Shown: positions 1-8,710, counted from the first letter of the stretch. The stretch is 12,507 nt of DNA from JBBKWG01 sp037968835 (GCA_037968835.1 JBBKWG010000218.1:1-12507), one strand, 5' to 3'. Numbers and translations: made by a program. The notes: a model not told the origin generated them from the letters alone.

Positions 1-1010
1 GCGCCGCCGAACAGTTCGAATTTCGCGAAGAACGACACCAGCACGACCCAGATCAGGCTGAACGGCAGAAACCATTTCCACCCCAGACGCATCAACTGAT
101 CGTAGCGGTAGCGTGGCACGATCGCTTTCACCATTGCGAAGATGAAGAAGAAGAACCCCATCTTCAGTACCATCCACAGCGCCCCGTCCGGCAGTCCCGG
201 TATTGGCGACAGCCAGCCACCGAAGAACAGCAGGCTCATCAACGCGCACATCAGGAAGATGGCAATATACTCGCCCGCCATGAACAATAGGAACGGCGTC
301 GAGGAATATTCGACCTGATACCCCGCGACCAGTTCGGATTCTGCTTCGGGCAGGTCGAACGGCGGTCGGTTGGTTTCGGCCAGTGCCGAGATGAAGAACA
401 GGAATACCATCGGGAAGTGCGGCAGCCAATACCACGAGAATAGCCCCCAGCCGCCGTCCTGCGCCCGCACGATGTCGCCGAAGTTCAGCGATCCGGTAGT
501 GATAATGACGCCAATGATGATCAGGCCCAGCGACACCTCGTAGGAAATCATCTGCGCCGCCGACCTCAGTGAGCCGAGAAACGGATATTTCGAGTTCGAC
601 GCCCAACCGCCCATGATGACGCCGTAAACCTCTAGCGAGGACACCGCGAACACGAACAGGATCGCGACGTTTATATCGGCCAGAACCCATGTGCTGTTGA
701 ACGGAATGACCGCCCACGCGACCATCGCCAGCGTAAACGACACAAGCGGCGCCAGCAGAAACACCACGCGGTCGGCACCGGCGGGGATCACGATTTCCTT
801 CAACACCAGCTTCAGCATGTCGGCGAGGCTTTGCAGCAGGCCGAACACGCCCACGACGTTGGGTCCGCGACGCATCTGCACCGCCGCCCAGACCTTTCGG
901 TCGGCGTAAAGGATGAAATAGGCCGACAGAAGCAGGAAGATCGCCATCAGCAGGCACTGAACGGTGATGATCAGCACAATGCCCAACGGTGTCGTCAGAA
1001 ACTCAGCCAT
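1..1010 (-). CDS. nuoH: NADH-quinone oxidoreductase subunit H (partial, C-terminus cut by window edge)
   Basis: NuoH (ND1 homologue) is the membrane subunit that forms much of the quinone-access channel where complex I's two arms meet. The frame opens with ATG at 1010-1008 (MAEFLTTPLG) and stays open for 336 codons to the left edge. The family is usually about 325-345 residues, so only a few residues are missing. Family landmarks seen: RRGPNVVG at residues 48-54, the KEIVIPAGADR loop at 71-81, AETNRPPFDLPEAESELV at 211-228 (the conserved acidic loop near the quinone site), VEYSSTPF at 233-240 and PRYRYDQLMRLGWK at 299-312. Several hydrophobic segments fit a polytopic protein. A GGGG run lies 4 bases upstream of the start. 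A 139-base gap separates it from nuoG. nuoI is expected next, outside the window. The identification is very secure. Confidence 0.97.
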   Translation of the reverse strand, partial: MAEFLTTPLGIVLIITVQCLLMAIFLLLSAYFILYADRKVWAAVQMRRGPNVVGVFGLLQSLADMLKLVLKEIVIPAGADRVVFLLAPLVSFTLAMVAWAVIPFNSTWVLADINVAILFVFAVSSLEVYGVIMGGWASNSKYPFLGSLRSAAQMISYEVSLGLIIIGVIITTGSLNFGDIVRAQDGGWGLFSWYWLPHFPMVFLFFISALAETNRPPFDLPEAESELVAGYQVEYSSTPFLLFMAGEYIAIFLMCALMSLLFFGGWLSPIPGLPDGALWMVLKMGFFFFIFAMVKAIVPRYRYDQLMRLGWKWFLPFSLIWVVLVSFFAKFELFGG

Positions 1011-1036
1011 GCGTCCCCGCGTTATCGGTCGTGTCG

Positions 1037-1054
1037 GGCGGGACGTTGCCCGCC
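1037..1054 (-). other. Intergenic hairpin upstream of nuoH
   Basis: A perfect 6-base inverted repeat (GGCGGG and CCCGCC around a 6-base loop) lies in the nuoG-nuoH gap, 27 bases before the nuoH start. No T-run follows it, so it does not look like an intrinsic terminator. It could be an mRNA processing or stabilising stem-loop. Short stems of this kind also arise by chance in GC-rich DNA. Confidence 0.35.
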
Positions 1055-1149
1055 AACCCTTCTAAACAGCATCTTGGACCAGAGTGCCAGACCAAACCGG
1101 ACCGTTTCGGCGCATCCGGCCGACACTCCGCTCCCGACGCAGTGCTGTG

Positions 1150-3168
1150 TTACTCTGCCGCCAGTTTGCCCGCGACGCGCGAGCGCGCCAGCGCCGTCAA
1201 TTCGCCCATCAACGGGGCTGCGCGAAGGATCGGATTGGTCAGGTAGTGATCCGTGACTGCCTGTCCGAAATCGCCAGAGCCATCACCGCCGGCCTCGACT
1301 GCCTCCCACGCGTTTTCGGGGACCTGATCGACCGCTTTAAGATGCGGCACATCCGCAATCAGCGCCTTGCGCAACTGCGCCAGGCTGTCAAACGGCAACG
1401 TCGCGCCAAGTTCTGCGGAAAGCGCACGCAGGATCGCCCAGTTTTCCTTGGCCTCTCCCGGTGGGAAACTGGCGCGCAAGGCCAATTGCGGACGCCCCTC
1501 GGTATTGACGAACAGGCCGTTCTCCTCGGTCCACGCGGCGGCGGGCAGGATGATATCGGCGCGATGCGCACCCTTGTCACCGTGACTGCCCTGATAGATG
1601 ACCGTCGGCCCTTCCGGAATGTCAATTTCGTCGGCGCCCAGGTTAAAGACGGCACTTGCACCGTCCAGCACGCCATCGACCCCGCCGACCGCGACCGCAC
1701 CGACATCCAGCGCACCAACACGCGAGGCGGCGGTGTGCAGGACCAGAAATTTCGATTCCGTCGACTCCGCGAACGCCATGGCATCGGCCAGAACACCCTT
1801 GCCGCCGTCGCCGGTTAGCGCACCCTGCCCCACGATCACCATCGTATTGCGTGACAGCGCGTCTTCCTTCGACCCTTCGTTCAGGGCGCGCAAACCGTCA
1901 CGCCCGGTGCCGAGATGGAAATATTCATAGGTCAGATCGACCGCCTCGCCGACCAGACCGACCTTGGCACCGCGCAGCCATGCCTTGCGGATACGCGCGT
2001 TCAGAACCGGCGCTTCGGCGCGCGGGTTGGTGCCGATCAGCATGATCGCGTCGGCGCCGTCGATGTCCTCGATACTGGCGGTCCCGACATAGGCCGAGCG
2101 GTTTCCGGCGGGCAGTTTCGCACCGTCGAGGCGGCATTCGACCGCGCCGCCAAACCCTTCGACCAGAGTCTTCAGCGCATAAACGGCTTCGACCGGGGCC
2201 AGATCGCCGACCAGTCCGCCAACCTTGCCGCCCTGCATCGCCACCGCCGCCGCACCAAGGGCCTCGCCCCACGAAGCGGAGCGCAATTTTCCATTCTCGC
2301 GGATGTAAGGCGTGTCGAGCCGCTGACGTCTGAGACCGTCCCACGCATAGCGCGACTTGTCGCTCAGCCACTCCTCGTTCACGCCGTCGTGGTTGCGTGG
2401 CAGAATCCGCATCACTTCGCGACCCTTTGTGTCAACCCGGATGTTAGACCCGAGCGCGTCCATCACGTCGATCGACTCGGTCTTGGTCAGTTCCCAGGGC
2501 CGCGCGGTGAAGGCATAGGGTTTCGACGTCAAAGCGCCGACAGGACACAAGTCGACGATGTTGCCTTGAAGCTCGGAATCGAGCGTCTGCCCCAGATAGC
2601 TGGTGATTTCGGCATCCTCGCCGCGCCCGGTCTGGCCTAATTCCGGCATCCCGGCGACTTCGGTTATGAACCGAACGCAGCGGGTGCAGGAAATACAGCG
2701 CGTCATGTGAGTGCCGACGAGCGGGCCAAGGTTCATGTTGTCGACGGCGCGCTTGGGTTCGCGGTAGCGACTGAAATCGACGCCATAGGCCATCGCCTGA
2801 TCCTGAAGATCGCATTCGCCGCCCTGATCGCAGATCGGGCAGTCGAGCGGATGGTTGATCAAAAGGAACTCCATCACGCCTTCGCGCGCCTTCTTCACCA
2901 TCGGCGACTTGGTTTTGACGACGGGCGGTTGTCCTTCGGGCCCAGGGCGCAAATCCTTGACCTGCATGGCGCAGCTTGCCGTCGGTTTCGGCGGACCGCC
3001 AACGACCTCGACCAGACACATACGGCAATTGCCGGCAATCGACAGCCGCTCGTGATAGCAGAACCGCGGAATTTCGATGCCCGCCTGCTCGCACGCTTGT
3101 ATCAGCGTCAAAGCGGGATCAACCTCAACCTCGATATCGTCGATGATGAGCTTGCGTAAATCGGACAT
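1150..3168 (-). CDS. nuoG: NADH-quinone oxidoreductase subunit G (75 kDa iron-sulfur subunit)
   Basis: NuoG (NDUFS1 homologue) carries electrons along the peripheral arm from NuoF towards NuoI and NuoB. The 672-residue length matches the mitochondrial/alphaproteobacterial form rather than the roughly 900-residue E. coli form. An N-terminal ferredoxin-like domain holds the N1b [2Fe-2S] ligands C37, C48, C51 and C66. The N5 cluster ligands are H106, C110, C113 and C119. The N4 cluster ligands are C158, C161, C164 and C208. A molybdopterin-oxidoreductase-like domain follows from about residue 220 and is catalytically inert in this family. The extra cysteine motif for cluster N7, present in E. 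coli and Thermus, is absent after C208, as expected for this lineage. A probable ribosome-binding site, AGGGA, lies at 3179-3183, 10 bases before the ATG. Confidence 0.98.
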   Translation of the reverse strand: MSDLRKLIIDDIEVEVDPALTLIQACEQAGIEIPRFCYHERLSIAGNCRMCLVEVVGGPPKPTASCAMQVKDLRPGPEGQPPVVKTKSPMVKKAREGVMEFLLINHPLDCPICDQGGECDLQDQAMAYGVDFSRYREPKRAVDNMNLGPLVGTHMTRCISCTRCVRFITEVAGMPELGQTGRGEDAEITSYLGQTLDSELQGNIVDLCPVGALTSKPYAFTARPWELTKTESIDVMDALGSNIRVDTKGREVMRILPRNHDGVNEEWLSDKSRYAWDGLRRQRLDTPYIRENGKLRSASWGEALGAAAVAMQGGKVGGLVGDLAPVEAVYALKTLVEGFGGAVECRLDGAKLPAGNRSAYVGTASIEDIDGADAIMLIGTNPRAEAPVLNARIRKAWLRGAKVGLVGEAVDLTYEYFHLGTGRDGLRALNEGSKEDALSRNTMVIVGQGALTGDGGKGVLADAMAFAESTESKFLVLHTAASRVGALDVGAVAVGGVDGVLDGASAVFNLGADEIDIPEGPTVIYQGSHGDKGAHRADIILPAAAWTEENGLFVNTEGRPQLALRASFPPGEAKENWAILRALSAELGATLPFDSLAQLRKALIADVPHLKAVDQVPENAWEAVEAGGDGSGDFGQAVTDHYLTNPILRAAPLMGELTALARSRVAGKLAAE

Positions 3169-3183
3169 GGGCTGCGGTTCCCT

Positions 3184-3208
3184 CAGGCTTTGCCGCCTGA
3201 CCGGCGGC
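3184..3208 (-). promoter_or_regulatory. Two overlapping, mutually exclusive hairpins before the nuoG ribosome-binding site
   Basis: In the 42-base gap between the DUF5333-like gene and nuoG, the minus-strand transcript can form GCCGCC/GGCGGC (3192-3208, 5-base loop) or CAGGC/GCCTG (3184-3199, 6-base loop). The two share bases 3195-3197 and so cannot form together. The second stem ends one base before the nuoG Shine-Dalgarno at 3179-3183. This could modulate nuoG translation, but the stems are short and may be chance in GC-rich DNA. Confidence 0.3.
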
Positions 3209-3210
3209 CA

Positions 3211-3612
3211 TTATCGCGCGCGGAGCAACTTCCCCGCAACGCTGCCCTTGGCTATTTCTTCGAGCGCTACAGTGCAATAGCCTTCCGGGTTCTGTGGCGA
3301 TGCGCCCCGTTCGGCAAGGTCTGCCCGAATCTGGACGCGCAACTTTTCCTTGGCGGATTTGTTGTCGACCAGTTCTTCGATCTGCGCTTCGGAATAGCCC
3401 GCATCCCGGGCATATTTCTCGAGCGATTGAAGATAATTATACGCCCTCAGCCACCGTGGAGACACGCGGTCGCAATTCTTGCGCACCTCGTCGGCAAGGC
3501 CGATCGCATAGAACCCGGTCAATACGGTCTTGTTCTGTTGCAAAGGGGGAAGCGCGGCAGAAGCCGTCGCAAACATGGCCAACGCGGCCGTTGTAGCTGC
3601 AATTCTAAACAT
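3211..3612 (-). CDS. DUF5333-like exported protein of unknown function
   Basis: I recognise this from memory as a DUF5333-type protein of Rhodobacterales; its function is unknown. I chose the ATG at 3612 (133 residues) because it begins a clear signal peptide: MFR, then a hydrophobic alanine-rich stretch ending ATASA near residue 19. A longer frame to 3669 would bury that signal behind 19 unlikely residues. A GTG at 3624 is an alternative start. The mature part is mostly charged helix and contains two cysteines (in KNCDRV and GYCTVA) that could form a periplasmic disulfide; inference only. It sits between a small membrane protein gene (137 bases upstream) and nuoG (42 bases downstream), so it is probably co-transcribed with complex I. 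A periplasmic accessory or assembly role is a guess. Exported localisation is better supported than any function. Confidence 0.75.
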   Translation of the reverse strand: MFRIAATTAALAMFATASAALPPLQQNKTVLTGFYAIGLADEVRKNCDRVSPRWLRAYNYLQSLEKYARDAGYSEAQIEELVDNKSAKEKLRVQIRADLAERGASPQNPEGYCTVALEEIAKGSVAGKLLRAR

Positions 3613-3701
3613 CGGGTCACTCACTGCTCTTGTTTCCGGTCCAGGTCCCGCGGCCCGCCCGGAAATCAAGATAGGACATTCTTGGAAGATGTGGAGGGCT
3701 T

Positions 3702-3748
3702 CTCACGATGTCTGGCAGGATCGCGCCGCCCCTGAAACAAATCGTGAG
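3702..3748 (-). repeat. Perfect 8-base inverted repeat in the gap upstream of the DUF5333-like gene
   Basis: CTCACGAT (3702-3709) and ATCGTGAG (3741-3748) are perfect inverted copies 31 bases apart. They start immediately after the stop of the upstream 75-residue gene. Nested inside is a CAGG/CCTG pair (3716-3719 with 3731-3734). The transcript could fold into a long interrupted stem-loop here. It may be an mRNA processing or stability element, or a split protein-binding site. No T-run follows it. Confidence 0.35.
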
Positions 3749-3749
3749 G

Positions 3750-3977
3750 TTAGCGCCTGCGCTCGCGCAATGGGTGAACACCGCGTCCGGCCTTCCTGAG
3801 GAACGCACCTGTCATGACGATTCCGACGAAACCAAGCCCCGCCATCGGCACCCAACCCCAAAACGGCAGCAATCCCGCCATGACTGACCGGTAAGCACCC
3901 CAGAGCGGCACGCCGATGATCGCCGCTGTCAGCAACGCGGCCAGACCACTCAGAAATCCGTCCCAGGCGCGGATCAT
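3750..3977 (-). CDS. Small two-helix membrane protein, unknown
   Basis: This is a 75-residue hydrophobic protein starting 12 bases after the nuoF stop, close enough to be co-transcribed with it. Two likely transmembrane segments are visible, at about residues 8-28 and 33-60, separated by a short loop with YRS. A basic C-terminus (RKAGRGVHPLRERRR) suggests by the positive-inside rule that the tail is cytoplasmic. I do not recognise a named family. The upstream sequence TCCGGGCTTAGC gives only a weak ribosome-binding site, so translation may depend on coupling to nuoF. Small membrane proteins at nuo gene junctions are common in Rhodobacter relatives, so this is a candidate accessory protein of complex I. 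That is inference from location alone. Confidence 0.65.
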   Translation of the reverse strand: MIRAWDGFLSGLAALLTAAIIGVPLWGAYRSVMAGLLPFWGWVPMAGLGFVGIVMTGAFLRKAGRGVHPLRERRR

Positions 3978-3989
3978 GCTAAGCCCGGA

Positions 3990-5288
<1,299 letters not shown>

Positions 5289-5326
5289 CTGCTACCCCGT
5301 GCTGCGGCCCCGTAGTCGGGTCGCAT

Positions 5327-5554
5327 TCATCCGTTTTCCCGGCGTCTGCGCCATATCTGCCATGTCACGATCAGCGCCCAGAGAAAACCCGCAAGCGCGA
5401 AAAGATCGACCAGAAACACGAAACGCTCCGGCAGTCCAAGGCGCCCGCCCAGCCATTGCGCCGCCATCCAGAGCACCATCGTGGATGCGATCACGATCGA
5501 CACCAGCCGGGCCTGGCGCGCCAGCGTTTTGTCTTTCTGATGTTCCTCGGTCAT
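5327..5554 (-). CDS. DUF5337-like small membrane protein
   Basis: This 75-residue protein resembles DUF5337 proteins of Rhodobacterales as I remember them; no function is known. I chose the ATG at 5554 because GGAG lies just 4 bases upstream; the frame extends 12 bases further to a GTG at 5566. A polar, charged N-terminus (MTEEHQKDKTLARQARL) is followed by two transmembrane segments at about residues 18-36 and 44-66, and a basic end RRRRENG. The segment MAAQWLGGRLGLP is the part that reminded me of the family. It ends 38 bases before nuoF, so it belongs to the same transcript. A role as an extra complex I subunit or assembly factor is possible from context but not shown. Confidence 0.75.
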   Translation of the reverse strand: MTEEHQKDKTLARQARLVSIVIASTMVLWMAAQWLGGRLGLPERFVFLVDLFALAGFLWALIVTWQIWRRRRENG

Positions 5555-5668
5555 GGCGCTCCACACGCATGATTAAAGGTCTTGCGAGATATATCGCTGC
5601 GCAATTGTGCCGCGCAACGCCAAATTGACCTCGCGACTGAAGCACTTCGAAGTCCGGCGGTCTATGAT

Positions 5669-6238
5669 TTATCCCGCAGCGAGTTTCTTGGCCTGCGCGA
5701 CCCAGCTGTCACGCGTGACGCGGCCTTTGAAGCCCTCGAGGTTTTCGTCGACCCACGCGATTTCAGACGCATTCCAGGCGGCAATCTGGTCGTAATGGTA
5801 ATAACCCATGCCATTCAGGACTTTTTCAAGTTTCGGCCCGACGCCTTTGATCTTTTTCAGATCATCCGCCTTGCCGCCTTTCGGGGCGCTCATTGTCGTC
5901 GGTTTCTTGTCCGTTCCGCCAGCGACAGGCGCAGGAGCCGAAGTGACCGGCGCGGACTTTTGCGATGCGGCGGTCTTGGGCGACGGCGCGGGCTCTGCCG
6001 CTATCTTGGTCGCGACCGCAGGCTTGGCCTTCGTCGTCGAAGTAACGGTCGAACCGATTCCGCTTTCAAACCCGAGATAGACGATTATCGCGGACAACAA
6101 GGCGACCAGTAACGCCAGAAAGACCGAGGGGAAAAAGGAATAGCCGCCTGAAACCATCAAGGCGACGAACGCCACAACGAAAATTCCACCAGTGATGGCG
6201 GCGACCACCGCCATTGAGCCCTGAAGGTGTTTTAGCAT
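5669..6238 (-). CDS. Membrane-anchored helix-hairpin-helix protein, paralogous to the NuoE tail
   Basis: Numbering is from the ATG at 6238 (189 residues). I prefer it because GGGAG sits 9 bases upstream; for the alternative ATG at 6244 it is only 3 bases away. Two transmembrane segments lie at about residues 9-30 and 37-57. A low-complexity linker rich in Ala, Pro, Lys and Thr runs to about residue 123. Residues 125-186 form a helix-hairpin-helix-like domain containing KKIKGVGPKL and GFKGRVTRD. Positive-inside reasoning puts both ends in the cytoplasm, where complex I's peripheral arm is. The tail domain matches the C-terminus of NuoE, encoded just upstream, at 46 of 62 positions by my count. 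A tethering or assembly role is plausible but inferred. Such domains often bind DNA, so that cannot be excluded. Confidence 0.8.
   Translation of the reverse strand: MLKHLQGSMAVVAAITGGIFVVAFVALMVSGGYSFFPSVFLALLVALLSAIIVYLGFESGIGSTVTSTTKAKPAVATKIAAEPAPSPKTAASQKSAPVTSAPAPVAGGTDKKPTTMSAPKGGKADDLKKIKGVGPKLEKVLNGMGYYHYDQIAAWNASEIAWVDENLEGFKGRVTRDSWVAQAKKLAAG
5681..5866 (-). repeat. Helix-hairpin-helix coding repeat, copy 1
   Basis: This is the segment encoding the C-terminal helix-hairpin-helix domain of the membrane-anchored protein. It is a direct repeat of 6326-6511 in the nuoE 3' end. Similarity is visible in the DNA as well as the protein, for example around 5731-5765 compared with 6376-6410. 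It suggests domain duplication followed by divergence, or ongoing homogenisation. Confidence 0.7.
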
Positions 6239-6304
6239 GTACATTCTCTCCCGTTTCCGTTGATTTTTTTCACTCCATAGCAGGAAAACGAAAAGTTGGA
6301 AAAT

Positions 6305-7396
6305 CTAACTCTCGTTCTCGGACGTGAAGGATTTCGCCTGCTCAACCCAGACATCCCGCGTCACGCGTCCCTTGAAGCCTTCAAGATTGTTGTCGACCCA
6401 TGCGATTTCCTGCTCGCCCCATGCGGCGATCTGATCGAAGTGATAGTAGCCAAGCGAGTTCAGTAGTTCCGCCAGCTTCGGACCGATCCCCTTTATTCGC
6501 TTGAGATCATCGCCGACACCTTCACGCGCCGCATCAAGCCCGACGGGGCGCACGCCGCGACTTGCCGGCGCGGTTTCATCATGTTCGGGACGACCGATCT
6601 CTTCGGCTTCCACTTCTTCGACCGGCGGCGCCGACGAGCGGGCGGATTCCTTTGCGCGGCGCTCGGTCGCCTCTGAAACTGTCGCCTCGGCGTGGCGCCA
6701 CGGGGTGACAAGCGGAACCTCGGTGCCGTCGATGCGCTTGATCGTGTCGCCAAGATCGCGCGCGAGTTGTGCCGACGCATTCAACTCCGCACGCCCGCTT
6801 TCATACTCGGTGAGCGAGGTCAGACCCGATTTCGGTTCGGCCGCGTATCGACCGTTCTGAGGACCGGGCGTCGGCACGGAACCCGAGGCCATCGCGTCGA
6901 TGATCTCGCCAAGTCGCGACGCGGTCAGGTCCTCGTAATAATCCTTGCCGATCTGAGCCATCGGCGCATTCGCACAGGCCCCGAGACACTCGACTTCTTC
7001 CCAACTGAACTTGCCGTCTGACGAAAGCGCATGGGCCCGGACGGCGATCTTGTCCTTGCAGACCGCGATCAGGTCCTCGGCCCCGCAGATCATGCACGAA
7101 GTCGTCCCGCAAACCTGAATGTGCGCAACCGAACCGACCGGCTGAAGCTGGAACATGAAATAGAACGTCGCCACCTCAAGCGCACGTATGTAGGCCATGC
7201 CAAGCATCGCGGCCACGGATTCGATCGCTGGCCGGCTCAGCCAACCCTCTTGCTCCTGCGCGCGCCACAACAATGGAATGATCGCGCTGGCCTGCCGTCC
7301 CTCGGGATACTTCGAAATCTGCGCTTCGGCCCACGCCTGGTTGGCGGCCGTGAAAGCGAAGCTGTCGGGCTGATCAGGATAGAGGCGGCGGAGCAT
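6305..7396 (-). CDS. nuoE: NADH-quinone oxidoreductase subunit E with extended helix-hairpin-helix C-terminus
   Basis: NuoE (NDUFV2, 24 kDa) holds the off-pathway N1a [2Fe-2S] cluster next to NuoF. Residues 1-170 are the thioredoxin-like core. The cluster ligands are C96 and C101 (CGTTSC) and C137 and C141 (CLGAC). At 363 residues it is far longer than the usual 160-240. Residues from about 171 to 295 form a linker rich in Glu, Ala, Pro and Ser, and residues 296-357 form a helix-hairpin-helix-like domain (KRIKGIGPKL). I recall long NuoE forms in Rhodobacter relatives, so this looks like a lineage trait and not a fusion error. ATG at 7396 has GGGA 7 bases upstream. The gap to the nuoD stop is 93 bases and contains two short hairpins. 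The core identification is very secure; the role of the tail is unknown. Confidence 0.96.
   Translation of the reverse strand: MLRRLYPDQPDSFAFTAANQAWAEAQISKYPEGRQASAIIPLLWRAQEQEGWLSRPAIESVAAMLGMAYIRALEVATFYFMFQLQPVGSVAHIQVCGTTSCMICGAEDLIAVCKDKIAVRAHALSSDGKFSWEEVECLGACANAPMAQIGKDYYEDLTASRLGEIIDAMASGSVPTPGPQNGRYAAEPKSGLTSLTEYESGRAELNASAQLARDLGDTIKRIDGTEVPLVTPWRHAEATVSEATERRAKESARSSAPPVEEVEAEEIGRPEHDETAPASRGVRPVGLDAAREGVGDDLKRIKGIGPKLAELLNSLGYYHFDQIAAWGEQEIAWVDNNLEGFKGRVTRDVWVEQAKSFTSENES
6326..6511 (-). repeat. Helix-hairpin-helix coding repeat, copy 2 (nuoE 3' end)
   Basis: This is the segment encoding NuoE residues 296-357. It is the partner of copy 1 at 5681-5866, in the same orientation and about 645 bases away. 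The encoded domains align over 62 residues without gaps. Confidence 0.7.
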
Positions 7397-7420
7397 GGCT
7401 ATTTCCCGTCTAGTTCGTCT

Positions 7421-7462
7421 GGCCGGTTCCGGCCCTGCCTGTCTTTCGCCCGGACGATCCGG
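7421..7462 (-). other. Two short hairpins in the nuoD-nuoE gap
   Basis: GGCCG/CGGCC (7421-7434, 4-base loop) and CCGGA/TCCGG (7450-7462, 3-base loop) are perfect 5-base stems in the 93-base space between nuoD and nuoE. No T-run follows, so termination is unlikely. They could act as RNase barriers that set the relative mRNA levels of the two genes. They are short enough to be chance. Confidence 0.3.
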
Positions 7463-7489
7463 ACATTCAAGGGTGCTGCGCGACTGGCG

Positions 7490-8710
7490 TCAGCGGTCGA
7501 CCTCACCGAACACGATATCCATGGTGCCTATGATAGCGGCCACATCCGCGAGTTGATGCCCCCTGGCAACGTGGTCGATGGCCTGAAGATGCAGATACCC
7601 CGGCGCGCGGATTTTGGCCCGGTAAGGTTTGTTCGACCCGTCCGCGACGAGGTAGACGCCAAATTCGCCCTTCGGCGCCTCGACGGCAGCATAGACCTCG
7701 CCCGCGGGAACGTGAAAACCCTCGGTATACAGCTTGAAATGATGGATTAACGCTTCCATCGAGGTTTTCATCGCGGCGCGTGTCGGAGGTGTCATCTTGC
7801 CGCGCGTGACGATATCGCCGGGTTCTTTGCGGAGTTTTTCACAAGCCTGGCGAATGATCTTCACGCTTTCACGCATCTCGGCCATGCGGCACAAATATCG
7901 GTCATAGCAGTCGCCATTGGTGCCGACGGGGATCTGGAATTCGAATTCATCATAACATTCATAGGGTTGTGCGCGGCGCAAGTCCCAAGCCATGCCGGAT
8001 CCACGCGCCATCACGCCAGAGAAGCCCCAATCGAGCGCCTCCTGTTCGCTAACCACACAAATATCGACGTTGCGTTGCTTGAAAATCCGGTTCTCGGTCA
8101 ACAGACCGTCAATATCGCCCAGCACGCTGGGGAATTCCTGCGCCCATATGTCGATATCCTCGATCAGTTCCGGCGGCAGGTCCTGATGAACGCCGCCAGG
8201 ACGGAAATAGGCCGCATGCAATCGCGCGCCGCAGGCCCGTTCGTAAAAGACCATCAGCTTTTCGCGTTCTTCAAAGCCCCAAAGCGGCGGTGTCAGCGCA
8301 CCAACGTCCATCGCCTGCGTCGTCACGTTCAACAGATGGTTCAGGACACGGCCAATTTCGCAATAAAGCACGCGGATCAGGCTTGCGCGGCGCGGCACTT
8401 CGGTATTCGTCAGCCTCTCGATCGCCAGACACCAGGCGTGTTCCTGATTCATCGGCGCAACGTAATCCAACCTGTCGAAGTAAGGCAGATTCTGCAGATA
8501 CGTGCGGCTTTCCATCAACTTTTCGGTACCACGGTGCAAAAGCCCGATATGGGGATCGCAACGTTCGACAATTTCGCCGTCCAGTTCAAGCACAAGTCTC
8601 AAAACACCATGCGCGGCAGGATGTTGCGGCCCGAAGTTGATGTTGAAATTGCGGATCTTCTGTTCGCCGGTTTGTGCGTCGGCAAAGCCGGTTCCACTAC
8701 CATCGTTCAT
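7490..8710 (-). CDS. nuoD: NADH-quinone oxidoreductase subunit D (49 kDa, quinone site)
   Basis: NuoD, a relative of the [NiFe]-hydrogenase large subunit without the metal centre, forms the quinone-reduction pocket with NuoB and NuoH. I chose the ATG at 8710 (406 residues), with GGAG 7 bases upstream, over a GTG at 8734 that lies inside the upstream gene. The family signatures GPQHPAAHGVLR (residues 27-38) and HIGLLHRGTEKL (54-65) are present, and it ends in the conserved DIVFGEVDR. H34 and Y83 (in RLDY) correspond, by my alignment from memory, to the quinone-headgroup His and Tyr. The start overlaps the sulfotransferase stop by four bases (ATGA, 8707-8710). nuoC and nuoD are usually adjacent or fused; here three genes separate them. 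No catalytic residue appears lost. Confidence 0.98.
   Translation of the reverse strand: MNDGSGTGFADAQTGEQKIRNFNINFGPQHPAAHGVLRLVLELDGEIVERCDPHIGLLHRGTEKLMESRTYLQNLPYFDRLDYVAPMNQEHAWCLAIERLTNTEVPRRASLIRVLYCEIGRVLNHLLNVTTQAMDVGALTPPLWGFEEREKLMVFYERACGARLHAAYFRPGGVHQDLPPELIEDIDIWAQEFPSVLGDIDGLLTENRIFKQRNVDICVVSEQEALDWGFSGVMARGSGMAWDLRRAQPYECYDEFEFQIPVGTNGDCYDRYLCRMAEMRESVKIIRQACEKLRKEPGDIVTRGKMTPPTRAAMKTSMEALIHHFKLYTEGFHVPAGEVYAAVEAPKGEFGVYLVADGSNKPYRAKIRAPGYLHLQAIDHVARGHQLADVAAIIGTMDIVFGEVDR

Noticed and set aside
1074..1095. Imperfect inverted repeat TTGGAC/GACCAA and a TGGCAC string in the nuoG-nuoH gap, considered as a regulator operator or sigma-54 promoter
   Set aside because: The arms match at only 5 of 6 bases, and the sigma-54 -12 GC is missing at the right distance.
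1084..1818. Long plus-strand open frame (244 codons)
   Set aside because: It lies antisense to nuoG, has Arg-rich composition typical of GC-rich shadow frames and shows no recognisable domain.
3617..3808. Minus-strand 63-codon frame between two small genes
   Set aside because: It overlaps the end of the 75-residue gene, has no ribosome-binding site of note and shadow-like composition.
5567..5668. Possible promoter (TTGCGC, 18-base spacer, TATATC) before the DUF5337-like gene
   Set aside because: Poor -35 match and suboptimal spacing; read-through from upstream explains expression.
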